Positions 9,311-16,680 of a stretch of 64,000 nt of DNA are shown here, piece after piece. The notes beneath the pieces were generated by a model that saw nothing but the letters and a program-made list of their open reading frames with translations, did not search any database and was not told where the DNA came from. Position numbers and translations under genes: made by a program. Within the stretch, counting starts at the first letter, position 1; every line of letters begins with the position of its first letter. Source of the DNA: Proteiniclasticum ruminis DSM 24773 (lineage in GTDB: Bacteria > Bacillota > Clostridia > Clostridiales > Clostridiaceae); assembly GCF_000701905.1 (NCBI RefSeq), contig NZ_JNKC01000006.1, positions 124,001 through 188,000 of the forward strand, written 5' to 3'.

Positions 9311-9425
9311 AAAATCCTTAAGGTGAGATGAGAGTGGATTCCTATTGGGAATCAAGGATTTTGGCAAAGTGATATACGTTGTGCAAACGCTAGCACTAAG
9401 ATTTTGCCAAAATCTGCTCTTTTTT
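9311..9425 (+). terminator. Layered stem-loop and terminator after glgP
   Basis: Several inverted repeats overlap. AAAATCCTT (9311-9319) pairs with AAGGATTTT (9354-9362), enclosing GATTCC/GGAATC (9337-9353). GATTTTGGCAAA (9357-9368) pairs with TTTGCCAAAATC (9403-9414). The last arm can also fold alone as GATTTT-GCC-AAAATC (9400-9414). A T-rich run follows (9415-9425). Any of the last two folds is a plausible intrinsic terminator; the first and second stems share bases and exclude each other. Confidence 0.65.
9381..9396. promoter_or_regulatory. LacI/MalR-type operator inside the terminator loop
   Basis: GTGCAAACGCTAGCAC matches the operator at 3218 in the outer GTGCAA and GCAC blocks and the central CG. 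It lies in the loop of the 12-bp terminator stem and about 117 bp upstream of a second copy, a spacing that would allow looping by a tetrameric or paired repressor (inference). Confidence 0.6.
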
Positions 9426-9460
9426 CACAAAATAGGGTGGATTTTTCCGAAAAAAGAGGG

Positions 9461-9486
9461 TATAATCAAAGAGTAAAGCGTTTTCA
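9461..9486 (+). promoter_or_regulatory. malE promoter -10 and overlapping cre-like site
   Basis: TATAAT at 9461-9466 is a good -10; no clear -35 is present 16-18 bp upstream, which suggests weak basal or activated expression. GTAAAGCGTTTTCA (9473-9486) read on the minus strand is TGAAAACGCTTTAC, close to the CcpA cre consensus, placed at the predicted transcription start. Confidence 0.5.
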
Positions 9487-9497
9487 TTTGAGTTTTT

Positions 9498-9513
9498 GTG
9501 CAAGCGTATGCAC
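9498..9513. promoter_or_regulatory. LacI/MalR-type operator of the malE operon
   Basis: GTGCAAGCGTATGCAC, sharing the outer GTGCAAGCG and GCAC blocks with the site at 3218. It lies downstream of the TATAAT at 9461 and about 130 bp before malE. Confidence 0.65.
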
Positions 9514-9642
9514 CGAAGCGAAGCGGCTGTGTCCATTCTAGCATGCTGTGTTCCGGGATATACCTTATACTTTTCACTCTCAAGAAAACGGTTACGGTTT
9601 GATTCAATATATCAAAATACAACTGTATTAGGAGGATAAAAA

Positions 9643-10986
9643 ATGAAGAAAATCACTTCACTCGTACTTGCCCTGATGCTGTCACTTTCAGTAGCTGCAT
9701 GCGGATCCAAGGATGAACCAGAAACCCCAGAGACCCCAGGAGAAACTCCTGTAGAGACCCCAGGTGAAGAGCCTGGCGAAGAAGGACTTACAGGTTCCAT
9801 TACTGTTCAGGCTGAAGAAGGTTGGAAGGCTTACTACGAAGCTGCTGTTGCTAGATTCCTAGAAAAGAACCCAGACGCTTCCGTTGAACTGAAGATTACT
9901 GGAGCCTTTGATATGCTGGACATTCTGGACAGCACAGACCCATCCAATGAAGACATCGCTGACGTTTATGCAATTCCTGCAGACAGACTTGCTGGCCTGA
10001 ACCAGAACGAAGCTCTTGCACCAATGGATGCAAAGGCAATGGCTGAGAAGGTCGGCGGATTTGCAAACTATGATGCAGGTCTTGGCGGAAACTTCAACGT
10101 GGACGGCGACTACCTTGCATTCCCAATGAACGTTGAAACACTTGTTGTTTATGCAAACAAGGCAAACGCTGAAGCAGAAGGCATTGACCTGACCAAGAGC
10201 ATCGAAATGAACGAAGCTGGTCTGAACCTTCTTATTCCAATGTTTGATGCTTGGTTTGGCGTAGGTGTTCTGAACTCCTCCGACATCGAGCTTCTTGGAA
10301 AGAACGACGACGGCACACTCTTCTCCGATTTCACAGCTGAATGGGCTGACCTTGCTCCAGAAAAGCAGGCTACAGTTACAGCGATTTTTGAATACTGGAA
10401 GAAGACACAGGAAACCAATGCTTCCCTTTGGGATGCTGAAGCTGCTTGGGGTATACTGGATACCGAATTCACCACTGGTGGAACAGGCGTAGCTAGAATT
10501 TCCGGTCCATGGGATGCTGGCACATTCACAACCCAGGCTGGAGAAAACCTTGAAATCATGCCAATCGGAACTGTTACTGTTGCTGGAAAGCCAATGAAAC
10601 ACTGGAAGGGCGGATGGGGACTTGCCATCAACTCCAGAAATGAAGGCGACGACGAAAAGATGGCACTTGCTGAAGCATTCATCGTAGAACTGATGAACAC
10701 AGACTACGCTGTAGACTTCTTCAAGGGTACAGGCAAGATCATGGAAAACGTTCCTGCTGATGTATACCTGAGCTCTGACCTTTCCGATCAGGAAAAGTCT
10801 ATCATTGAGAACGTACTTGCTTCCTACCAGGATGCACCTGCAAGACCTCTGTTCCAAGAATGGGGATCTGTATGGGATACATGGAAGAACGCAGTACTGT
10901 CCTGGTCATCTGTAAAGCCTGCAGATGCTGAGGCAGCTTATAAGGAAATCAAGGCAGCATTCGATGCAATGATGCTGAACTTCTAG
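9643..10986 (+). CDS. malE: Maltodextrin-binding lipoprotein of an ABC importer
   Basis: 447 aa. A lipoprotein signal peptide ends in the lipobox SVAAC (Cys at about residue 20), followed by an acidic linker of PETPGETP-like repeats (about 25-46) that spaces the binding domain from the membrane. The remainder looks like a family 1 extracellular solute-binding protein: GSITVQAEEGW start, AFPMNVETLVVYANK, and a WKGGWGLAIN segment. A strong AGGAGG precedes ATG 9643. Gene order with MalF, MalG and an MsmX-like ATPase identifies the substrate class as maltose/maltodextrin; the binding protein alone would not prove it. Confidence 0.88.
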   Translation: MKKITSLVLALMLSLSVAACGSKDEPETPETPGETPVETPGEEPGEEGLTGSITVQAEEGWKAYYEAAVARFLEKNPDASVELKITGAFDMLDILDSTDPSNEDIADVYAIPADRLAGLNQNEALAPMDAKAMAEKVGGFANYDAGLGGNFNVDGDYLAFPMNVETLVVYANKANAEAEGIDLTKSIEMNEAGLNLLIPMFDAWFGVGVLNSSDIELLGKNDDGTLFSDFTAEWADLAPEKQATVTAIFEYWKKTQETNASLWDAEAAWGILDTEFTTGGTGVARISGPWDAGTFTTQAGENLEIMPIGTVTVAGKPMKHWKGGWGLAINSRNEGDDEKMALAEAFIVELMNTDYAVDFFKGTGKIMENVPADVYLSSDLSDQEKSIIENVLASYQDAPARPLFQEWGSVWDTWKNAVLSWSSVKPADAEAAYKEIKAAFDAMMLNF

Positions 10987-11010
10987 AATAGACAGAATAG
11001 ATTTTTGGGG

Positions 11011-11036
11011 GAAAGAGAGGCTTAGGCCTCTCTTTC
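11011..11036 (+). terminator. Stem-loop after malE, possible partial terminator
   Basis: GAAAGAGAGGC and GCCTCTCTTTC form an 11-bp perfect stem with a TTAG loop. Only a weak T stretch follows. Such structures after binding-protein genes commonly lower expression of the permease genes downstream or protect malE mRNA; that role here is inferred. Confidence 0.6.
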
Positions 11037-11152
11037 TATACCTTATAGGAAGTTTTGATGGTAGAATGATATAAGAGTGAATGGACAAAAACCAAAGACA
11101 AAAAGAGAAGTCCGAAACAAGACAGATGTGGAGAACATAGGAAGGAAGAAGC

Positions 11153-11611
11153 ATGAACACTTATCAGAAGTTTCCCAAAAAACAGTTATATATCATCCTG
11201 GCCGCAGCGGCTCTTGTGATCTTTGCCAGTTCACTGGATGTGCTGATGCGCGTGAAAGACGCATCGGTCTTTGAAGCCTGGAAAGAGAGTGCCATAGCCT
11301 TTGGGACCTTTACAAGTGAGAATCCTCCGACCCTCAATGATTATGTGGGTGTGGAGCTGTTCAGATATCTTTTTAAGATTGCCATTCCAGTAGGATTTGC
11401 GCTTCTGACGTTTCTGACCTATCAGAAACTGACCTTAACCAAAATCTATATCTTCATCTGGTCTGTGCTTCTTGTGGGAGGCCTGGCTTATACATTCTTT
11501 GAACTGAATTTTTATTCGGTATTCTATTATCTGGTGATAGCAGGATACCTGATCCTCATACTGACGGTTCTCTCTCTATTTGAAGAGCTGAACAAGAGTA
11601 AAAAATTGTAA
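11153..11611 (+). CDS. Small membrane protein within the maltodextrin ABC operon
   Basis: 152 aa, family not recognised. About four hydrophobic segments are visible (roughly residues 10-28, 70-88, 95-112, 120-140), with a short N-terminal cytoplasmic stretch and a charged C-terminus (EELNKSKKL). ATG 11153 follows GGAAGGAAG. It sits between malE and malF and ends 15 bp before malF, so it is very probably co-expressed with the importer. It may be an accessory subunit or assembly factor; nothing in the sequence gives a function. Confidence 0.7.
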   Translation: MNTYQKFPKKQLYIILAAAALVIFASSLDVLMRVKDASVFEAWKESAIAFGTFTSENPPTLNDYVGVELFRYLFKIAIPVGFALLTFLTYQKLTLTKIYIFIWSVLLVGGLAYTFFELNFYSVFYYLVIAGYLILILTVLSLFEELNKSKKL

Positions 11612-11626
11612 AGGTGGGAAGAGATC

Positions 11627-13711
11627 GTGGCGAAATACAGCAAAGTCCTTTATGACTATATTGGACGAACCTATGAAAGAAAGAATCTGTATCTCAAGGA
11701 AGTCGCATTGCTCCAGGATAAGATCCGGGAAGGCTCTCCAAAAGAGAAAGAATCCTTGAAAACTCAGCTGAAAGAATTGATAAGCAAGAAAAATGACCAT
11801 CCGTATCTGAAGGAACTGAAAGAATACGATCATAAAGAAAAGAGGTTCCTGGAAGATCTTAAGAAAAAATCAGCACAGCATCAAGCGTCTCTTGAGAAGG
11901 GGCTTTCAAAAGATGTAGTACATTTGGAGCGCTTGCTATTTGAGAGCAAGGCGAAAATGGAATTCTACAAAGAGTACACCGGCCTGACCTATGATGCGGT
12001 GTATTTCTATAAAGAAGCGTCCATTCATCAGAAGCTCATACCAAACATCATCTACAACATCAAGAAACTGGAAGAGGACCTGCGCAAAGCGGAGAACTAC
12101 CATGGAGAAGAAAACAAGGAAGCCATTGCTAGAGAGATAGGCCGCTTCAAGAGTGAGCAGAATGCGATCTATGAGAAAAGACTCGCGGAGCTGAAAGAAA
12201 AAAGAAAAGAAGGACTGATTTCTGAGAAAGCACTGAAGAACGGAAAGAAGGAACTGAAGAAAAAATATCAGTATGCCGTCCGTGTGAAAGAATACGAAGA
12301 TCCAGACAAAATGAAACGAGAGCTCATAAAGAGCAAGAAGTTTGAACTGAAAGACTACACCAAGGTTCAGAAAAGAGTCCTCAATGCTGACGTGGCCGAT
12401 GCCAGAAGAAACACACCGACTGAAACCATGAAGACCACACCGATCAATACGATCGCGGGAGCATTGATCCCAGGACTTGGACAGCTTTTAAACAAACAGC
12501 CGGTGAAGGCAGCTCTGTTCTTTCTTGGTCTTCTCTTTGTCTATGTGGTGGCCATTCCTTATGCCTTAGGCTACGGAAATTATCAGGGCGAAGGCATCGC
12601 GGGACTCATCAGTCTTGCGGAAGGGGCCAGAAGAATCGATAAGTCACTGATCTTCATGATTGAAGGCATCGTGGCCATCGTGTTCCTGCTTTTTGCTGCA
12701 GGCATCATGGTGGCGAACTTCAGAGATGTTCGTGGCGTAGAAAAAGGCGTCATGAAAGGAATTCGCGAAAAGAACTGGTTTGAGACCACTCAGACCATTG
12801 AAGAAGATGGATTCCCTTATCTTGTGTCCATACCCGCTCTCATCGTCATTTCCTTTATCGTCCTTGTACCGATATTCACAGCGATTCTCCTTTCCTTTAC
12901 CGGAATGGATCCAAAGAATCAGAGCAAGTTCCCTTGGGTGGGCATTCAGAACTATAAGCTCATCGCACTGGGAGAAGGACTTGCTGGATCTGTTTTCTGG
13001 CAGATCTTCGGATGGACGATCATCTGGACATTAACGTCTACCACCTTGGCAATATTCATCGGATTTGGACTGGCACTTCTTGCCAACAATCCAAGAATCA
13101 AGGGGAAAGGCATTCTTCGTATGATCTACCTGTTGCCTTGGGCAGTGCCTGCTTTTATCACCATCATGTTCTTCAGTATCATGTTCTCTACTCAGGGAGC
13201 CTTGACGGAGGTGGTGCAGAATGTCTTTGGTGTTGCCATTGACTTTAAGAACAGCACCTTCTGGTCCAGGTTCATTCTGGTGATGCTGCAAGGGTGGCTG
13301 GGAAGCTCTTATGTGTTCCTTCTCTCCACGGGTGTTCTTCAGGCGATACCAGAAGATCTCTATGAAGCGGCGGACATAGACGGCGCCAACACCTGGCAGA
13401 AGATCAGAAGAATCACGCTTCCTATGGTTTTATTCCAGACAGCACCGCTACTCGTGAACCAATATACCTTTAATTTTAATAACTTCTCCATCATCTATCT
13501 CTTTAATGGTGGAGGACCCTTCAATCCAACGAAGTATGGAAACCTGGCGGGATCCTCGGATATCCTCATTTCCTATATCTATAAGCTGACCATGGACAAT
13601 CAGTATCAGGCCATTGGTGCCTCGATCTCCATTGCCATCTCCCTGGGGCTTATGGTCTTCGCATTCATTGGATTCAAGAACTCAAAAGCCTTTAAGGAGG
13701 AGAGACTGTAA
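11627..13711 (+). CDS. malF: MalF-type permease with a long cytoplasmic N-terminal extension
   Basis: 694 aa, well over 200 residues longer than a simple MalF-like permease. Residues 1 to about 270 are highly charged and rich in Lys/Glu, predicted helical or coiled coil. A segment TPINTIAGALIPGLGQLLN (about 270-290) leads into extra TM helices (about 292-315 and 345-362). The ordinary permease follows from about 395, with the EAA loop EAADIDGANTWQKIRRITLP near 580. The GTG start at 11627 follows AAGGTGGG. The stop overlaps malG by one base. The extension may scaffold the complex or bind a partner; that is inference. Confidence 0.9.
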   Translation: MAKYSKVLYDYIGRTYERKNLYLKEVALLQDKIREGSPKEKESLKTQLKELISKKNDHPYLKELKEYDHKEKRFLEDLKKKSAQHQASLEKGLSKDVVHLERLLFESKAKMEFYKEYTGLTYDAVYFYKEASIHQKLIPNIIYNIKKLEEDLRKAENYHGEENKEAIAREIGRFKSEQNAIYEKRLAELKEKRKEGLISEKALKNGKKELKKKYQYAVRVKEYEDPDKMKRELIKSKKFELKDYTKVQKRVLNADVADARRNTPTETMKTTPINTIAGALIPGLGQLLNKQPVKAALFFLGLLFVYVVAIPYALGYGNYQGEGIAGLISLAEGARRIDKSLIFMIEGIVAIVFLLFAAGIMVANFRDVRGVEKGVMKGIREKNWFETTQTIEEDGFPYLVSIPALIVISFIVLVPIFTAILLSFTGMDPKNQSKFPWVGIQNYKLIALGEGLAGSVFWQIFGWTIIWTLTSTTLAIFIGFGLALLANNPRIKGKGILRMIYLLPWAVPAFITIMFFSIMFSTQGALTEVVQNVFGVAIDFKNSTFWSRFILVMLQGWLGSSYVFLLSTGVLQAIPEDLYEAADIDGANTWQKIRRITLPMVLFQTAPLLVNQYTFNFNNFSIIYLFNGGGPFNPTKYGNLAGSSDILISYIYKLTMDNQYQAIGASISIAISLGLMVFAFIGFKNSKAFKEERL

Positions 13712-14616
13712 TGAGTATTTTCAAGAAAAAACAAGAACTTTATCTGTCAGACAGACAGCCTCTCACCGTGGTTGGGAAGATTCTTCTTCTTGTGAGCTAC
13801 GCCATCCTCTTCGGATGGGCCTTTGTCATTGTGTGGCCTCTGACCCAGATGGTCGTCTCTGCCTTCAACGGTAATCAGGGGAGATATCTGATCCTCAATA
13901 AAATTACGGATGAAAGCTACATGTTCTCCCTGAAGCACTTTGAGTTTCTGTTCACAGAAACCAAATATCTTCTATGGGTGAAAAACACACTGGTCATCGC
14001 CATTGCCACAGCGACTCTGACCATCATCATTGTCTCCTTTACTGGATATGCGTACTCAAGATTCCGCTTTAAAGGAAGAAAAGCAAGCCTCATGGCCATC
14101 ATGCTGATTCAGACCATTCCTTCCTTTGCAGGAATCACTGCGTACTACACCATGCATTCCATCATCTCTTCGGTGGCCCCAGTGTTTACCAGACAGATGA
14201 TGCTGATCCTCATTTACGCCGGTGGCGGTATTGCTGCCAACACCTTTATCCTGAAAGGATATATGGACTCCATCTCTACAGAGCTGGATGATGCGGCGAA
14301 GATTGATGGATGTTCCAACATGAAAGTGTATAGACTCATCATCATGCCCATTGTGCGGCCAATGCTTTCGATCATCGCCCTCTGGTCTTTCATCGGACCT
14401 TTCATGGACTATCTGCTGCCACGAGTGCTCCTCACAAACGCCAATGACTATACATTGGCCCAGGGGCTCTACACACTCATGAACAATAGAGAAACATTGA
14501 ACCAGCCGGCCTTTGCCGCTGGAGGGCTCCTTACCGCTGTACCGATTGTCATCTTGTTTGCAGTGCTTCAGAAGCAGCTGATTTCAGGACTGGCACAGGG
14601 CTCAGTGAAGGGCTAA
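13711..14616 (+). CDS. malG: MalG-type maltodextrin ABC permease
   Basis: 301 aa. The second membrane subunit of the importer, with about six TM segments and the cytoplasmic EAA loop LDDAAKIDGCSNMKVYRLII (near residues 192-211), which docks on the ATPase. The N-terminus is typical (cytoplasmic stretch, then first TM near 20-45). The start codon overlaps the malF stop (TAATG), implying translational coupling. The ATPase gene follows after 26 bp. Confidence 0.93.
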   Translation: MSIFKKKQELYLSDRQPLTVVGKILLLVSYAILFGWAFVIVWPLTQMVVSAFNGNQGRYLILNKITDESYMFSLKHFEFLFTETKYLLWVKNTLVIAIATATLTIIIVSFTGYAYSRFRFKGRKASLMAIMLIQTIPSFAGITAYYTMHSIISSVAPVFTRQMMLILIYAGGGIAANTFILKGYMDSISTELDDAAKIDGCSNMKVYRLIIMPIVRPMLSIIALWSFIGPFMDYLLPRVLLTNANDYTLAQGLYTLMNNRETLNQPAFAAGGLLTAVPIVILFAVLQKQLISGLAQGSVKG

Positions 14617-14642
14617 AAATAGGAACATGGAGGTAGAAGTAA

Positions 14643-15728
14643 ATGAAAGTATCCTTAAAAAATATCGGTAAGAAGTATGAAGGCCGGGAAGAGTTTACCT
14701 TAAGAGACATCAACCTGGAAATAGAAGATAAGGATTTCTGTGTCATCCTGGGACCCTCAGGCTGCGGAAAGACCACACTTTTAAGAATGATTGCAGGCCT
14801 CAACTCCATCACAGAGGGAGATCTGCTTTTCAATGACAAAAGAATGAATAAAGTACCATCCAAGGACAGAGACATAGCCATGGTGTTCCAGAGCTATGCC
14901 CTCTATCCTCATATGACCGTCTATGACAATATGGCTTTTTCCCTTGCCATGAGAAAAGAGAGAAAGACCGTCATTGATGAGCGTGTAAGAGAAGCGGCTG
15001 AGCTTCTTCAGATCACCAATTATCTCCACTCTAAGCCATCGGATATTTCCGGCGGTCAAAGACAGAGAGTTGCCCTGGGGCGTGCCATGGTGAGAAAACC
15101 AAGAGTGTTCCTCATGGATGAGCCTTTGTCAAACCTGGATGCGAAGCTTCGTGAACACATGAGAGTGGAGCTGGTACGTCTTCATAAATCTCTGGAGACC
15201 ACGTCCATCTATGTCACCCATGACCAGACAGAAGCCATGACCATGGCGACGAAGATTGTCCTCATGAACGAAGGAAAGATCCAGCAGGCAGGTAAACCGG
15301 ATGAGTTCTACAATAAACCTGCCAATCTCTTTGTTGCAAGATTCATCGGTTCTCCAACCATGAACATCTTCGAAGGGAAGATCGAAGGGGGAAGATTCAT
15401 CTCCAATGACGGCTCCATCAAGGCTTCTGCAAGTCCCCATGATGAATCCCGTGTGAAGGCCTTTGAAGGAAAGAACGTATCCCTTGGAATCCGCTCTGAA
15501 AGATTTCTTACCGGGGAAGCGGAAGAAAAGATTGAAGTGAAAGTGGATGTGGTGGAAATGCTGGGTAAAGAGAAGATTCTTTACACCAACCTGCCATCTG
15601 GGGATGAAGTGGTCATCTCTGTCCCAGGTCATCTGGAATTCTATGAAGGAGAAAGCTACACCTTTGGCATCGACCACGGATCCCTGCACTTCTTTGATAC
15701 AGAGACAGGAAACAGAATCAATATTTAA
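14643..15728 (+). CDS. msmX: Sugar ABC transporter ATPase, MsmX/MalK type
   Basis: 361 aa. Walker A GPSGCGKTT (near residue 37), signature SGGQRQR (near 137) and Walker B VFLMDEPLSNLD (near 155) are intact, and a C-terminal TOBE/regulatory domain begins after about residue 240 (FIGSPTMNIF). The gene lies immediately after malG, so it powers this importer; in Firmicutes such ATPases often serve several sugar importers. ATG 14643 follows GGAGGTAG. Symbol msmX versus malK is a naming choice. Confidence 0.92.
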   Translation: MKVSLKNIGKKYEGREEFTLRDINLEIEDKDFCVILGPSGCGKTTLLRMIAGLNSITEGDLLFNDKRMNKVPSKDRDIAMVFQSYALYPHMTVYDNMAFSLAMRKERKTVIDERVREAAELLQITNYLHSKPSDISGGQRQRVALGRAMVRKPRVFLMDEPLSNLDAKLREHMRVELVRLHKSLETTSIYVTHDQTEAMTMATKIVLMNEGKIQQAGKPDEFYNKPANLFVARFIGSPTMNIFEGKIEGGRFISNDGSIKASASPHDESRVKAFEGKNVSLGIRSERFLTGEAEEKIEVKVDVVEMLGKEKILYTNLPSGDEVVISVPGHLEFYEGESYTFGIDHGSLHFFDTETGNRINI

Positions 15729-15760
15729 CAGCTAGAGGAAAGGGAGAGTAGAAGACCTTG

Positions 15761-16594
15761 ATGAAGACGAATCAGACTACGGTCAAAGATGTGGCCCTAA
15801 AGGCAAAGGTTTCGCCTTCCACAGTATCCAGGGTGATTTCCAATCATCCGAAAATCAGTGAGGAGACGAGAAAAAGAGTATTGAAAGTCATGGACGATCT
15901 GGGATATTATCCCAATGCCATCGCCCGTTCTTTGGCATCCAAAAAAACAGGTACTTTAGGGGTGATTCTGCCGAACCGTACTGAGGACCTTCTTCTGAAT
16001 CCTTTTTTCCCGGAAGCCCTCAGAGGCATCATCAAAGGAGCGGCATCCGCTTCCTATGATGTGCTTCTCTCCAGCTCCACTGAAGGGAAAAGTGAACTGG
16101 AGATTGTCAAAACCTTCATCAGAAGCTCCAAAGTGGATGGCATCATCCTCATGAGCAGTAAAGTCAATGACGAGTGCCAGGAGTATCTTTCAAGCATTGA
16201 GTTTCCCTTCTCTCTCATTGGTTCTCCCTATGACCATAAAGAGAAGGTCAATCATGTGGACAACGACAACTACATGGCAGCCTATGAGCTCACCACCTAT
16301 CTCAGCATGATCGGCAGAAAACGTATTGCTCTCATTGCCTTTGGTGCCACCAAGGTCTTCAAGACAGCTGGAATCTCCATTCCTAAGGACCTGGCCATTG
16401 CAAGCTTCAACAACAGTATCCTTTCCAGGTACTCGGATATTCCACTGACCAGCGTGGACATCAATTCCTTTGATCTTGGATACTACTCCGTGGATCTTTT
16501 GGCAAAAGCCATCAATGAGGGGGTAAAGGGCAGAAAGCTCATCATCCCCTATGAGATTGTCAAAAGACAGTCCACGGAGGGAGAGGCAAAGTAG
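15761..16594 (+). CDS. LacI-family regulator with internal deletion, probable MalR
   Basis: 277 aa, against about 330-340 for LacI-family regulators. The N-terminal HTH and hinge are intact (VKDVALKAKVSPSTVSRVIS at about 8-27; YPNAIARSLASKKTGTLGV). The effector domain starts normally, but RKRIALIAFGAT joins directly to KVFKTAGISIPKDLAIASFNN, so the roughly 55-60 residues normally between the two subdomains (dimer and effector-contact strands) are missing in frame. The C-terminal SVDIN segment is present. It probably still recognises the three GTGCAA-type operators, but effector response is questionable. An in-frame TTG lies at 15758; ATG 15761 has AGGGAGAG upstream. Confidence 0.85.
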   Translation: MKTNQTTVKDVALKAKVSPSTVSRVISNHPKISEETRKRVLKVMDDLGYYPNAIARSLASKKTGTLGVILPNRTEDLLLNPFFPEALRGIIKGAASASYDVLLSSSTEGKSELEIVKTFIRSSKVDGIILMSSKVNDECQEYLSSIEFPFSLIGSPYDHKEKVNHVDNDNYMAAYELTTYLSMIGRKRIALIAFGATKVFKTAGISIPKDLAIASFNNSILSRYSDIPLTSVDINSFDLGYYSVDLLAKAINEGVKGRKLIIPYEIVKRQSTEGEAK

Positions 16595-16604
16595 AATTTT
16601 TCAA

Positions 16605-16637
16605 GGTGCCGTAGCAACGTCTATGGCCCTTTTTTTA
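16605..16637 (+). terminator. Terminator after the regulator gene
   Basis: GGTGCCGTAG pairs with CTATGGCCC across a 6-base loop with one bulged T, followed by eight T residues. It closes the malE-to-regulator operon. Confidence 0.8.
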
Positions 16638-16680
16638 TAACCATCATGAATCGTATAGACAGAAAAAGGAGATTTATCCT

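Noticed and set aside
9859-10857. 332-codon ORF on the strand opposite malE
   Set aside because: Cys- and His-rich translation with no recognisable domain, no ribosome site, entirely inside a strongly supported malE gene; a shadow of malE codon bias.
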